The notes under the pieces were generated by a model that worked only from the letters and a program-made list of their open reading frames with translations, searched no databases and was not told where the DNA came from. Source: Chloroflexota bacterium (GTDB lineage: Bacteria > Chloroflexota > Dehalococcoidia > DSTF01 > RBG-16-68-14). From it: a stretch of DNA of 64,000 nucleotides. Every line of letters starts with the position of its first letter. The stretch's first letter is position 1. Location of the stretch: positions 62,001-126,000 of the forward strand of contig JAJCYW010000003.1 in the NCBI GenBank assembly GCA_029262675.1, read 5' to 3'. Shown one piece after another: positions 15,315-24,302 of this stretch. Both the position numbers and the translations under genes were made by a program.

Positions 15315-16334
15315 CTATTGCGGGTAGGCCGCCCCGCTCTCTCCGCTGAACACGACGCTGGTGTCGAAGCCCTCGAACGCGGCTGCGCTGCCGCCGAGGG
15401 CGGGCAGCATGATCTGCATGTTGCGGGCCAGCAGGCCGAGGTAGGTGTGGCCGGCGTCCCTTGGCGAGCCGGGGAGATCATCGTCGCTGAGGTCGTCGAT
15501 GAAGGCCGCGCCGGCCTCGTCCGCGATCGTCTCCAGTACGTCGCTGGGGAAGACTTCCGAGCCGAAGACGGCTGGCACCTGCTCGTCACGGATCTGGTCG
15601 ATCAGACCGACGACGTCCGACACCGACGGTTGTGAGAAGTCCGACGGCTGAACCGCACCGATCACGCTGAAGCCGTAGCGCGGCGCCCAGTAGGCCCACG
15701 AGTCGTGGTAGGTGAGGAGCTTGCGATTGGCTTCGGGAACGGTCGCAGTGGCCTCCTTCATGCGGCCGTCGAGGTCCTGGATGCGGGCCGTGAACGCCTG
15801 GAGGTTCGTATCGTAGTAGGCGGCGTTGCCGGGATCGAGCGCGACGAGCTGTTCGTGGACGAGCTCGGCGTAGGTTAGGCCCAGGAGAGGGTTCGGCCAG
15901 AGGTGCGGGTTAGGGTTGCCGTTCGCTTCTGGGAACGAGAAGTCGAACTTCCACTCCTCCGGTGTGATTGCGCGGTCGCCGAGCAGGAGGATTACAGTGT
16001 CGGTGCGCTTGTTCGACTCTGCCATCTCGAGCGTCGGCTCCTCTAGCGAAAGGCCGTTGATGACGATCAGGCCGGCGTTCGCTAGCGTCGATGCGGTGGA
16101 TGGGGCGGGTTCGAAGGTGTGCGAGTTGACGCCCTCCGGCACGATGCCCCGCAGGCGGATACGCGTGCCGCCGATGTTCTCGACGATGCTCGTGATCGGC
16201 GAGACGGTCGTCACGACTCGCAGGCGGCCATCGTCGACGCGGCCGTCGTCGCTAGTGCCGCCTCCGCAGGCAGCAGCGGCGGCGCTGGCGGCCGCGAACG
16301 CCGCGACGGCTACGAGCATGAAGATGGTTCTCAT
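15315..16334 (-). CDS. znuA: Metal ABC transporter substrate-binding lipoprotein
   Basis: The 339-aa product has a lipoprotein signal ending in AAAACGGG, with the Cys as the likely lipidated residue. The cluster A-1/SBP_bac_9 fold is shown by VVTTVSPITSIVENIGG, SHTFEPAPS (first metal His), NPHLWPNPLLGL (second His), LLTYHDSWAYWAPRYGF (third His) and the late IDDLSDDDLPG acidic segment. No His-rich loop of the kind found in many ZnuA proteins is present, so zinc is inferred from the Zur-like regulator beside it; manganese cannot be excluded. It starts 21 bases after the regulator stop. Confidence 0.9.
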   Translation of the reverse strand: MRTIFMLVAVAAFAAASAAAAACGGGTSDDGRVDDGRLRVVTTVSPITSIVENIGGTRIRLRGIVPEGVNSHTFEPAPSTASTLANAGLIVINGLSLEEPTLEMAESNKRTDTVILLLGDRAITPEEWKFDFSFPEANGNPNPHLWPNPLLGLTYAELVHEQLVALDPGNAAYYDTNLQAFTARIQDLDGRMKEATATVPEANRKLLTYHDSWAYWAPRYGFSVIGAVQPSDFSQPSVSDVVGLIDQIRDEQVPAVFGSEVFPSDVLETIADEAGAAFIDDLSDDDLPGSPRDAGHTYLGLLARNMQIMLPALGGSAAAFEGFDTSVVFSGESGAAYPQ

Positions 16335-16355
16335 TGCGTTGTTCTCTTGCTAGCT

Positions 16356-16787
16356 CTAGCTGCGGGGCTGGCACTCGGCGCAGACGCCGAAGATAGCAAA
16401 GTGGTCGAGGTCTGGCCGGAAACCGGACTCCGCCAGGATGCCCGCGCCCAGGTTTTCCAGGTACTGATGATCGAGCGACGTGACGGCGTCGCACGTGCGG
16501 CAGATCAGGTGGTGGTGACGTCCATGCTGCTGCACCCATTCGTAGGTTGTATCGCCGCTGCCCATGTCTGTCTCGCTGACGAGGCGGAGTTCCTTGAGAA
16601 CGCCCAGGGTGCGGTAGACGGTGGAGATGTCTACGTAGGGATAGGCGACCTGTACCTGGCCGTAGATGTCGTTGGCGGTGAGGTGGCCGTCCGCGTGGCG
16701 CAGCGCAGCGAGGATCATCAGGCGCTGGGGCGTGGCCTTATGGCCCGTATCGCGGAGAACTTTGACGGTTTCGGTCTCGCAGCTCAT
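16356..16787 (-). CDS. zur: Fur-family metal regulator, probably Zur
   Basis: This is a 143-aa Fur-family repressor. The winged helix includes TPQRLMILAALRHADGHLTANDIY and the recognition part YVDISTVYRTLGVLKEL. The metal sites follow: HGRHHHLICRTCDAV (HHxHxxCxxC) and a C-terminal CAEC, giving the two Cys pairs of the structural zinc site. The gene leads the znuACB genes on the minus strand and has its own promoter with an inverted repeat between -10 and start codon, so autoregulation and control of metal uptake are likely. Zur is preferred over Fur or PerR only because of this context. Confidence 0.85.
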   Translation of the reverse strand: MSCETETVKVLRDTGHKATPQRLMILAALRHADGHLTANDIYGQVQVAYPYVDISTVYRTLGVLKELRLVSETDMGSGDTTYEWVQQHGRHHHLICRTCDAVTSLDHQYLENLGAGILAESGFRPDLDHFAIFGVCAECQPRS

Positions 16788-16791
16788 CTTA

Positions 16792-16807
16792 TTGCAACCA
16801 GTTGCAA
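16792..16807 (-). promoter_or_regulatory. Inverted-repeat operator TTGCAAC-TG-GTTGCAA
   Basis: This is a perfect palindrome with 7-base arms separated by two bases, placed between the -10 box and the start codon of the zur-like gene and covering the expected transcription start (about 16805). The position fits repression of the zur-znuACB operon by its own regulator. Confidence 0.65.
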
Positions 16808-16811
16808 GTAC

Positions 16812-16840
16812 AGTGTATTGCTGAAGCCACTACTTGTCAA
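16812..16840 (-). promoter_or_regulatory. Sigma-70 type promoter of the zur-znuACB operon
   Basis: On the minus strand TTGACA (16835-16840) and TACACT (16812-16817) are separated by exactly 17 bases. The start codon lies 24 bases after the -10 box. The region 16841-17050 beyond it shows nothing else I can assign. Confidence 0.75.
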
Positions 16841-17050
16841 CGCAACCAGCCTCTATCTAGCAGTATCGGCAGGTTAGGACGGTTCTGCACGGCAGACGGA
16901 TGTTGCCGTCCGACTAGGGGTCGCTGGGTCGGGGAGTAGGCCGGGAGCTTGGGGTGGATTATCGCTTGCGCGATGGCCTACAGGAATACGTAGCCGGCGG
17001 CTCGATGGCTTCTTCTGGCGCCTCGCGTCTTGCGCTCGGCGTACGGCGCA

Positions 17051-17737
17051 TCAGGCAGTGACGCGCGCGTAGATGACCGTGTTGCCGTCCTTGTCGAACT
17101 GGCGGATCACGTCGCAACGGCGCAGGCAGTAGGCGATTCTTTGCGCCAACGCTCGCGGCCGGTCGAGAGCGGCTGCCAGATGGCCGGTATGGAACGTGTC
17201 CGGCAGGCCATCGGGAAGGAGCGCCGCGAGGTCCTCCGGGCCGCGGATGCGGGTAGTGGCGACGACGTCGAGCAGGCGCCGTTCGACCGTCACCCAGCCG
17301 TTACGGCGCCAACGGCGTTGGCCGTCGCGATGACGGACCTCCTCCTCTAGCGTGAGGACGACCTCGAGCTCGAAGTTGGGGTTGGCACAGAGCTCAGGGA
17401 AGCTGACGAGCTCGTGAAAGATGTCCTCGAAGCCGCCGTGTTTGGGAGACTTGCGGCGCGTTTCAGCGCCGGCGCCGTCCTGCGGCAGCTTCACGATCCA
17501 GCGGTCGGCGGCGATCGGATGGACGAGGCGGACTGGGTGCCGCTGCGAGAGGTCGCGCATCTTCTTCGCGATCGCCGCGAAGTTGGCGGTTTGGATCTCG
17601 ATGATCTGCTCGCCGCGGAGGATGTCGACGATGTAGCCGTCGACGTCGGCCTCCGTGAGGTCGCCGGGCTGCACGTAGCGCTGCTTAAGCGCGGCGTGGA
17701 CGTGGCCTTCGTTGAGTGTGCCGATGCCCGAGGTCAT
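17051..17737 (-). CDS. Uncharacterised protein with a possible PD-(D/E)XK nuclease-like core
   Basis: From the ATG at 17737 the product is 228 aa; a GTG at 17803 would give 250 aa with a Ser/Pro-rich extension. The N-terminal ~90 residues read IGTLNEGHVHAALK, then VDGYIVDIL and IIEIQTANFAAIAKK. The Glu in the first helix, the Asp in a strand and the E-x-Q in the next strand follow the order of the PD-(D/E)XK nuclease fold. This is a weak, motif-level reading. The C-terminal ~100 residues are helical (RRLLDVVATTRIRGPEDLAAL) and may form a winged helix. It starts seven bases after the end of the esterase gene, so the two are probably co-transcribed. Function not established. Confidence 0.65.
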   Translation of the reverse strand: MTSGIGTLNEGHVHAALKQRYVQPGDLTEADVDGYIVDILRGEQIIEIQTANFAAIAKKMRDLSQRHPVRLVHPIAADRWIVKLPQDGAGAETRRKSPKHGGFEDIFHELVSFPELCANPNFELEVVLTLEEEVRHRDGQRRWRRNGWVTVERRLLDVVATTRIRGPEDLAALLPDGLPDTFHTGHLAAALDRPRALAQRIAYCLRRCDVIRQFDKDGNTVIYARVTA

Positions 17738-17809
17738 GCTCTCGGTCCCGGTGCTGGGCGAGGCGCTCGGCGGGATGTTGGAGCGGGCGCTGCTTTTGGA
17801 CACGGGGCG

Positions 17810-18832
17810 CTACTCGCCTCCGGACCGCTTTGGATGGGCGGCGAAGAAGTCCCAGATCAAGTCGTTGGCATTGATCTCCCGCGTCATCGTGTTGCCGGCG
17901 TCTGCCGGTCCGCCAAGCGTTGCGTCCGGCCAGGTGTGGCCGCCGCCCTGGTCGCCGGGCGTGTCCGGGTCGGCGTCGTAGACGACGTAGAGATCGACCG
18001 TCGCGTCGTCGCGGCAGCCGCTGTTGCGGAGCAGGCGTATGCCCGTGGTGCCCGCCAGTGGCTGCTCAGCGATGGAGGCGAGGCAGCCGTTGTGGTCGGC
18101 CCAGGCAGGGATCACGTCGTCGACGATGTGGCCGCCGATACCGCCGCCGTCGATTGGCAGCAGCGGGTCTTCGGTGCCGTGAATCGCGATTACGGGCATT
18201 GGCGGCGCGCTGCGGCAGGGGGGCGGCGCGGCGCCGGCGACGAGCGCAATGGCCGCGATGCGGTCCGGCAGATCGCAGGCGAGCTCGACGGACATGCCGG
18301 CGCCGTTGGAGTAGCCGGCGAAATAGACGCGGTCACTGTCGACGCAGAGCGACGACTCCGCGTGGTCGAGCAGCGCCCGCAGGAAGGCCGTGTCGTCCGG
18401 CTCGGTCGCTGTGGGGCCGGAAACATTCCAGTGGTGCTGCTCCACCGTCTCCGTGCTGGCGCCCTCCGGTGTGATTAGGATGAAGCCGGCCTCGTCGGCT
18501 TTGGCGTGGAGGTTGGTGTAGTCGAAGTAGAGGTCGTCGGTGAGCGCGAAGCCGTGCAGGTTGACGACGAGCGGCAGCTGTTGCGACCCATCGCCGTAGG
18601 CCGGCGGCACGTGGAGGATGTACTGTCGCGTACGGCCGTCCGCGGTATCAAGCGTCTCGTCGCGGAACGTGCCGGCCGTGTGCGCCAGCGGCGTGTCGCA
18701 GGCGGCTGCGCTCGGCGCGCTGCCTTCGCCGCCGTCTCCGCAGGCGATCACTGCCAGAGCCGCCAATGCAGCGAGGACGGGCAGCGTCGATAGCCAATGT
18801 AGGCCGCGACGGGGACGGCGCGGGAACTTCAC
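17810..18832 (-). CDS. PHB depolymerase / feruloyl-esterase-like lipoprotein
   Basis: The 340-aa product has a lipoprotein signal (LAALAVIACGDGG) and then an alpha/beta-hydrolase of the LpqC/esterase-PHB family. The oxyanion region is VVNLHGFAL, the nucleophile motif is FAGYSNGAGMS (G-x-S-x-G), the acid is in AIHGTEDPLLP and the His in GGGHTWPDA. It probably hydrolyses short polyester or ester substrates outside the cell membrane. The start codon is GTG at 18832, and TACAAT ends only six bases before it (18839-18844), so the message may be leaderless. The 18845-19008 gap upstream shows nothing else. Confidence 0.85.
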   Translation of the reverse strand: MKFPRRPRRGLHWLSTLPVLAALAALAVIACGDGGEGSAPSAAACDTPLAHTAGTFRDETLDTADGRTRQYILHVPPAYGDGSQQLPLVVNLHGFALTDDLYFDYTNLHAKADEAGFILITPEGASTETVEQHHWNVSGPTATEPDDTAFLRALLDHAESSLCVDSDRVYFAGYSNGAGMSVELACDLPDRIAAIALVAGAAPPPCRSAPPMPVIAIHGTEDPLLPIDGGGIGGHIVDDVIPAWADHNGCLASIAEQPLAGTTGIRLLRNSGCRDDATVDLYVVYDADPDTPGDQGGGHTWPDATLGGPADAGNTMTREINANDLIWDFFAAHPKRSGGE

Positions 18833-19008
18833 GCCGGTATTGTAACGAGGCGCCGCCGCTGACGCATGCCGGCCGGCGGCACGATCAGCGGCGCATGCGG
18901 CAGCGATGTGCTACGGTGGGCGACGGAACGTCGCGCGACGAAACACCGGAGGCAGTCCGTCGGTGTTCGCGGTAGGCCCAACAGGGCAGGACGAGTAGGG
19001 CAGTGCTG

Positions 19009-19401
19009 ATGGATCTGCTACATCAGAATCTGAGCCGTTTCGCCGTGTTCAGCGTCGAAACCGATGCTGAAGCGTTGGACGTGCTGCGCCGCGCGACCGC
19101 TGGGATGTACGAGTCGCCGCCGACATTCCAAGGATTCACAGAAGAAGGGCTGCTCGTCGGCCTCGAGGCGGGCGGTGACAACGACGGCGAGGAAGATGGC
19201 GGGCGGTCGCTCTTCACGGGGCGCGCTGCCGACGAACTGTACGAGGACGAGACGATTCAGATTGCACGGTTCGAGGGTGGCGTGAACCTGCTGACAATCG
19301 AGCTGTACGACGAGGCGGCGGACCCCAACCAACCGCTCAACGCCGACAACATCGTGCTGGCGCGGCGGCTGGAGCTGCTGGCCAACGCCAAGACGAAGTA
19401 G
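19009..19401 (+). CDS. Hypothetical protein, 130 aa
   Basis: This is a 130-aa acidic protein of unknown family. It has a mixed alpha/beta pattern (FAVFSVETDAEALDVLRRA, TIQIARFEGGVNLLTIELYD) and no signal or membrane segment. The ATG at 19009 is preferred over GTG at 19003 because the AGGG ribosome-binding site is then about eight bases away. The next gene on the same strand, an aldo/keto reductase, starts 40 bases after its stop. Confidence 0.65.
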   Translation: MDLLHQNLSRFAVFSVETDAEALDVLRRATAGMYESPPTFQGFTEEGLLVGLEAGGDNDGEEDGGRSLFTGRAADELYEDETIQIARFEGGVNLLTIELYDEAADPNQPLNADNIVLARRLELLANAKTK

Positions 19402-19441
19402 TGACGCCCCGCTCGCGAGAGCGCTTTAGTAGGGGATGGGT

Positions 19442-20311
19442 ATGATCGCACGGCAGCCGTTTGGGACGACAGGCCAGGAGAGTACGAGGACGATCTTCGG
19501 CGCGGCTGCGCTCGGCCGGATGCAGGACGAGGAGGCCGCGCCGGTGCTGGACGTGCTGCTTGAGTACGGCATCAACCACATCGATACTGCCGCCACCTAC
19601 GGTCGCTCGGAGCGGCGTGTGGGCGCCTGGATGGACCGCCATCGGAACGATTTCTTTCTGGCGACGAAGACGGGAGAGCGCAGCTACCAGGCGGCCCGTG
19701 ACCAGTTCCACCACTCGCTCGAACGGCTGCGCGTCGACAGCGTCGACCTGCTGCAACTCCACAATCTCGTCGATGAAGACGAGTGGGAAACGGCGCTGGG
19801 CCCCGGCGGCGCGCTGGAAGCGGCCGTCGAGGTGCGGGAGCAGAGGCTCTGCCGCTTCATCGGCGTGACGGGCCACGGCGTAACCGTCGCGGCGATGCAC
19901 CGCCGCAGCTTGGAACGCTTCCCGTTCGACTCCGTACTGCTGCCGTACAACTATCCGCTGATGCAGAACGCGCAGTACGCAGCGGACTTCGACGCCCTGC
20001 TTTCGCTGTGTGCGGAGCGGGGCGTCGCCGTGCAGACGATTAAGGGCATCACGCTGCGGCCGTGGGACGAGCGCGAGCACACGCACGGCACCTGGTACGA
20101 GCCGCTCTCGCAGCAGGACGATATCGATCTCGCGGTGAGCTGGGTGCTCGCCAGACCGGGCGTCTTTCTGAACACGGCTGCGGACGCGACGCTGCTGCCC
20201 AAGATCCTGGATGCGGCGTCGCGGGCCGAAGGCAGGTCTGCCGGCGCGTCGGACGAGGCTGCGATGGCCGCGCTGGCCCAGCGGCGCGCAATGGCGCCGC
20301 TGTTTACCTAG
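19442..20311 (+). CDS. Aldo/keto reductase
   Basis: The 289-aa product has an AKR barrel: [19 protein letters not shown] holds the catalytic Asp and Tyr, [10 protein letters not shown] the catalytic Lys, and DLLQLHNLV the catalytic His region. The last part is shortened compared with full-length AKRs, and the usual C-terminal NADPH-binding RS/N motifs are less plain ([20 protein letters not shown]). Such proteins reduce aldehydes or ketones with NADPH. The ATG at 19442 has AGGGG six bases upstream; the ATG at 19436 would be too close to it. The amidase gene follows 24 bases later on the same strand. Confidence 0.85.
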   Translation: MIARQPFGTTGQESTRTIFGAAALGRMQDEEAAPVLDVLLEYGINHIDTAATYGRSERRVGAWMDRHRNDFFLATKTGERSYQAARDQFHHSLERLRVDSVDLLQLHNLVDEDEWETALGPGGALEAAVEVREQRLCRFIGVTGHGVTVAAMHRRSLERFPFDSVLLPYNYPLMQNAQYAADFDALLSLCAERGVAVQTIKGITLRPWDEREHTHGTWYEPLSQQDDIDLAVSWVLARPGVFLNTAADATLLPKILDAASRAEGRSAGASDEAAMAALAQRRAMAPLFT

Positions 20312-20335
20312 GGCGGAATAAACTGGAGAAGAGTG

Positions 20336-21778
20336 ATGGTTGACGAATCGATAATGGCGATGCCAGCCGTGGAGTTGGCGCAGCGTATCCGGAATCGCGA
20401 GGTATCGCCGGTGGACGCAGTTGATGCGGCGCTGGCACGCATCGAGCGCTACAACCCGGCCCATCGCGCCTACCTAACGGTCTGCGCCGACGAGGCGCGC
20501 GCGGCGGCCATCGCAGCGGAGCAGGCGGTGACGGCCGGCGGCGAGCTGGGGCCGCTGCACGGCGTGCCAATTTCGATCAAGGACTTGCTGTACACCAAGG
20601 ACCTTCGTTCGACCGGAGGTTCGCGTGTCTACGAGGACTTCGTTCCGGATTTCGATACGCCCTTGGTCGCCCGCATCCGTGCGGCCGGGGCCATCATCCT
20701 GGGCAAGACGAACACGCCAGAGTTCGGCGTAATCCCGACAACGGAGAACCGGTTGGGCGAACCGTGTGCGAACCCCTGGGACACTACCCGCACGAGCGGC
20801 GGTTCGAGCGGCGGGGCGGCGACATCGGCCGCGTTGGGGCTGGGGTCGCTCCACGTCGGAACGGACGGCGGCGGGTCGATCCGGATCCCGTCGTCTCTGT
20901 GTGGCGTCTTCGGCATCAAGCCGACCGTGGGTCGGGTGCCGGCCTACACGAAACGCTGGGGAGGCTATGGCGGCTGGCCGTCTCTGTCGCAGGCGGGGCC
21001 GATCTCACGCAGCGTCGATGACGCCGGCCTGCTGCTGGACGTGATGGCCGGGCCCGCGGAAGGCGATCCGTTCGCGATCCCCGCATCTTCCGAATCGTTC
21101 CGGCCGGCGGACATTGTCAAGCTCTCGCTGCGCGTTGCCTGGACGCCAGACATGGGGTTCGCCGCCGTGGACCCGGAGGTGCGCGAGCTCTGCGAGGCGG
21201 CCGTGGGTGTGTTCGAGGAGCTGGGTTGCAGTGTCGAGGAGGCCTGCCCGCCAATTAGCGGCGCGGAGCTCGTCAAGGCGTTCGGCCCGATCGCTGCCGG
21301 CGCCGACGCGGCGACGCACGAGTCGCTGCTGGACGAGCACCCAGGCGAGCTGACGGAGTACGTCACGACGTTCCTCGAGGGCGGCCGCAAGGTGCTGGCG
21401 AGCGACTACGTGCGGGCCGAGCAGCGCCGCGTCGGCGTCTGGGAGAAGTTCAACGCGTTCCTCTTGCAGTACGACCTGTTGCTGACGCCAACGCTGGCGA
21501 CGGCGGCGTTCCCCATCGGCGAGCCTTCGTCGCTGATCGACGGCAAGGAGGTGCGGCCGACGTCCTGGACGCCGTTCACGATGGTCTGCAACCTGACAGG
21601 GCAGCCGGCGGCGTCGGTTCCGTGTGGGTTCACGTCGGAGGGGCTGCCCGTCGGCCTTCACGTGATCGCGCGGGCGTTCCGGGAGAAGACGATACTGACC
21701 GCGGCGCAGGCATTCGCCAAAGCGCGACCATGGGCCGATCGCTGGCCGCAGGGCGCTGAGCCGGGGGCGAGCGGTTAG
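20336..21778 (+). CDS. Amidase (amidase signature family)
   Basis: This is a 480-aa amidase-signature enzyme. The catalytic triad is visible as Lys in VPISIKDLL, cis-Ser in TSGGSSGGAATS and Ser nucleophile in VGTDGGGSIRIP. It hydrolyses amides; the natural substrate is not evident and it is not GatA, which is separately encoded at 36627. Start is the ATG at 20336, with a GGAG site upstream; a GTG one codon earlier is also possible. Its stop overlaps the stop of the convergent alpha-galactosidase (21775-21778). Confidence 0.88.
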   Translation: MVDESIMAMPAVELAQRIRNREVSPVDAVDAALARIERYNPAHRAYLTVCADEARAAAIAAEQAVTAGGELGPLHGVPISIKDLLYTKDLRSTGGSRVYEDFVPDFDTPLVARIRAAGAIILGKTNTPEFGVIPTTENRLGEPCANPWDTTRTSGGSSGGAATSAALGLGSLHVGTDGGGSIRIPSSLCGVFGIKPTVGRVPAYTKRWGGYGGWPSLSQAGPISRSVDDAGLLLDVMAGPAEGDPFAIPASSESFRPADIVKLSLRVAWTPDMGFAAVDPEVRELCEAAVGVFEELGCSVEEACPPISGAELVKAFGPIAAGADAATHESLLDEHPGELTEYVTTFLEGGRKVLASDYVRAEQRRVGVWEKFNAFLLQYDLLLTPTLATAAFPIGEPSSLIDGKEVRPTSWTPFTMVCNLTGQPAASVPCGFTSEGLPVGLHVIARAFREKTILTAAQAFAKARPWADRWPQGAEPGASG

Positions 21779-24153
21779 CGGTCGGTTTTCCCCTTTCCGG
21801 CTGGCCGCTTTGTCCGCACGAAGTGGAGAACGAGCGTCACCGGCTTCCGGAGTTCCAGCGACAACACAATGACGCGCGAGCCGCGTTCGCGTTTTGGTTG
21901 GACGTCGCCGCCCTCCGCGCGGAGGAAGCGATAGCTGGGCGGTACGTGGACATAAGCTTCGCCTCGTTTCTTCGCGACCGGACGCAGGTGCAGCGTCAAC
22001 GTCCTGCGCCGCGAGTGCCACGCCGCGCTGTCGACCTCGCGGCCGCCCATCGAGAAGTGGAATGACGTGGCGAGGAGTTGCGGCACGCGGCGCTCGCGGC
22101 GCAGTGCGAGCAGGCGCACGCCGTGCGAGGGGATGGCTGCCAGCTTGATTTCGCCGCCGTGCGCGCCGAGATAGCGCCGCTCCCAGAACTCGAAGACGTG
22201 CCAGCGGCCGGGCGGCAGCGACAGCGTATGTGTCGCGCGGCGGCCGCTCCAGTTTAAGCAGCCGGTGAGACGCCACTCCTCAAAGCCCCGTCGCACGTCG
22301 AGCGCGAACTCGGCGGGCATGGACTGTGTCATCAGATCGATTGGCACGGCGGCGGAGCTCGCGAGCGGGGCCAGCGGCGGAAGCAGCGAGGACACGATGT
22401 CGAGTCGCTGCTGAGATAGCTGCGTGAGGTCGTCGCTGGAGAGCACCATGCCTCCGGAGAGCGCGATCGCCGTGGCCAGCGACTGCCCCTCGAAGCGGGT
22501 AAGCTTGCTGCGCTCTTGGCGGACGAGCAGGCAGTCGGGGTCGTTGGCCCAGAGGCGGCCGTGCATCCAGGATCGGGTGAGGACGTTGCGGATCGCGTTT
22601 TCGGCGCTGGGCTCGCCGCCGGCGCGAGGGCTGCCAGCGCGGCGGGGCGGGGTGGTTGGCCGCCCCCAGCGCCACCAGGGCGCGACGTCCGGGCCGATCC
22701 GCTGGCCGTCGACGAGGCCAACCGACGCGGCCATCAGCGCGCCGCAGCCGAGCACAAAGCGTTCGCCGACGGCGCGCCGGATTGTCCCCAGGCCGCGGCG
22801 GTAGGCTTCGATGCGCGACGCTCCGCGGTCGTGGCGGATACCGGTGACGGCGGCCCCGTAGAGGAAGTCGATCTTGACGTAGTCGTAGCCCCAATCGTGG
22901 GTGACTTCGCGGAACGTTTCGTAGAGCCAGCGCTCCGCTTCCGGGTGAGTGCAATCGAGCGCGTAGACCGTCTGGTTCCAGTTGCGCGACGCGACAAGGG
23001 GCTGCCCGACCTCGTCTCGGACTACCCACGCCGGGTGATCTGCGTAGAGCCGGGAGCGTTCGCCAACGAGGAACGGCGCGAGCCAGATGCCGGCCTTGAA
23101 CCCGGCGGCGTGGATGTCGGCGGCCAGCGGGGCCATGCCACGAGGAAACTTGTCGTTGGCGGTGGCCCAGTCGCCGATGTCGGCCTGGTATCCGTCGTCG
23201 ATCTGGACGTAGTCGAGAGGCAACTCATCGCGCCGCTCCTGTAGGCGGCGCAGGTTGTGCAGCACGTCGGCCTCCGTGACGTCGGTGTAGTAGTAGTACC
23301 AAGAGCACCAGCCGGACGGCGTGGCCGGTGGCACGCGGGCGTCCATCTCGCGGGCGAGGGCATCGGCGTAGCGCTCGAGCGCGGCATTGGCATCCGCGTC
23401 GACATCGATCGACGCTCGTTCGGAGAACAACGTCTCGCCGGGCGCAACGCGCCGTCCGTCGGCATGGGAGAGCGCGCGCACGTGGCGGCGGCCCGCATCG
23501 ACGAGGATCTGCGGCCAGTCCCGGCGGGCGCTGATAAAGCCGAGCAGCAGGCTCCGTCCGGCGTCGGGGTCGTAGATAGCGGCCACGTCGTCGGACGCAA
23601 ACGAACCGCGCCGGGCGGGACTGGGCGCGGGCGCGTGGACGGGCGGCTGCGCGTCGATGTCCTGCTGTGCTGCTGATAGGGAGAGCGTGGGCGTCCATGA
23701 CTGCCAGCCGTGGCGGTAGATGCGCCAACCCGCTACGGGCGACTGCAGATCGAGGCTGCCGGCCAGCGGCGTGAGCGATTGGACGCTCACGGCTACGTCA
23801 CCGGCGTTCTCCAGGCCGGCGCGGGCTAGTGCGAACGGGTGGATGTCGTAGACGGCGAGCTCGAGCAGCAGGCGTAGGCCCCGCCGAGACGGCGTGGCGA
23901 GCGTGACCGTACGGCCCTGCCCGTGCGCGTCGCGCACCGCGCGCGGCTTTCCGAGCACCTCCCAACCGGCGCCGGCTGAAGAGAACTCCTCGCCGTCGCT
24001 CAGCTCCGCACAGGCATAGCCGGCGATGAGGGGCCGCCAACGACCGCTCGAGACTGCGACGGCGCCGGAGGCGAGGTCGACATCGATCGCCAGCGTCCGG
24101 GTGGTGAGGCGCACGTGCGTCGACGACGTTTGGACCTGTGCGGTTGCTGCCAT
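21775..24153 (-). CDS. GH36-type alpha-galactosidase
   Basis: This is a 792-aa glycoside hydrolase of the GH36/melibiase type. An N-terminal beta-sandwich (~residues 1-260) is followed by a barrel: SGWCSWYYYYTDVTE, LPLDYVQIDDGYQ, FKAGIWLAPFLVG, WGYDYVKIDFLYGA with the probable nucleophile Asp, and VDGQRIGPDVAPWW with the probable acid/base Asp. A C-terminal beta domain ends the protein. No signal peptide is present, so action on imported alpha-galactosides in the cytoplasm is likely. The ATG at 24153 is chosen for its GAGGAG ribosome-binding site; the longer frame from 24231 lacks one. No sugar transporter is adjacent. Confidence 0.85.
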   Translation of the reverse strand: MAATAQVQTSSTHVRLTTRTLAIDVDLASGAVAVSSGRWRPLIAGYACAELSDGEEFSSAGAGWEVLGKPRAVRDAHGQGRTVTLATPSRRGLRLLLELAVYDIHPFALARAGLENAGDVAVSVQSLTPLAGSLDLQSPVAGWRIYRHGWQSWTPTLSLSAAQQDIDAQPPVHAPAPSPARRGSFASDDVAAIYDPDAGRSLLLGFISARRDWPQILVDAGRRHVRALSHADGRRVAPGETLFSERASIDVDADANAALERYADALAREMDARVPPATPSGWCSWYYYYTDVTEADVLHNLRRLQERRDELPLDYVQIDDGYQADIGDWATANDKFPRGMAPLAADIHAAGFKAGIWLAPFLVGERSRLYADHPAWVVRDEVGQPLVASRNWNQTVYALDCTHPEAERWLYETFREVTHDWGYDYVKIDFLYGAAVTGIRHDRGASRIEAYRRGLGTIRRAVGERFVLGCGALMAASVGLVDGQRIGPDVAPWWRWGRPTTPPRRAGSPRAGGEPSAENAIRNVLTRSWMHGRLWANDPDCLLVRQERSKLTRFEGQSLATAIALSGGMVLSSDDLTQLSQQRLDIVSSLLPPLAPLASSAAVPIDLMTQSMPAEFALDVRRGFEEWRLTGCLNWSGRRATHTLSLPPGRWHVFEFWERRYLGAHGGEIKLAAIPSHGVRLLALRRERRVPQLLATSFHFSMGGREVDSAAWHSRRRTLTLHLRPVAKKRGEAYVHVPPSYRFLRAEGGDVQPKRERGSRVIVLSLELRKPVTLVLHFVRTKRPAGKGKTDR

Positions 24154-24286
24154 GCGTCTCTCCTCAGGCTTTGCGAAACGTTCGCGGAGCTGCGGTGGCC
24201 AAAGTGTATGGAGGAGGCAGGCGGCGGTCAAGACGGCAGTGGGCGGTCGCGATGATCGGACGGCGATCCCGCCGTTCGCCAGATGC

Positions 24287-24292
24287 TACACT
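24287..24292 (+). promoter_or_regulatory. -10 box TACACT (extended, TGCTACACT)
   Basis: The hexamer ends ten bases before the ATG at 24303 and is preceded by TG at the extended -10 position. No convincing -35 is seen. A transcript from here would have almost no leader. Confidence 0.45.
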
Positions 24293-24302
24293 GACCGGCG
24301 TC

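Noticed and set aside
16119..16877. Plus-strand ORF of 252 aa across znuA and zur
   Set aside because: It is antisense to two clear genes and its composition is that of a mirror frame.
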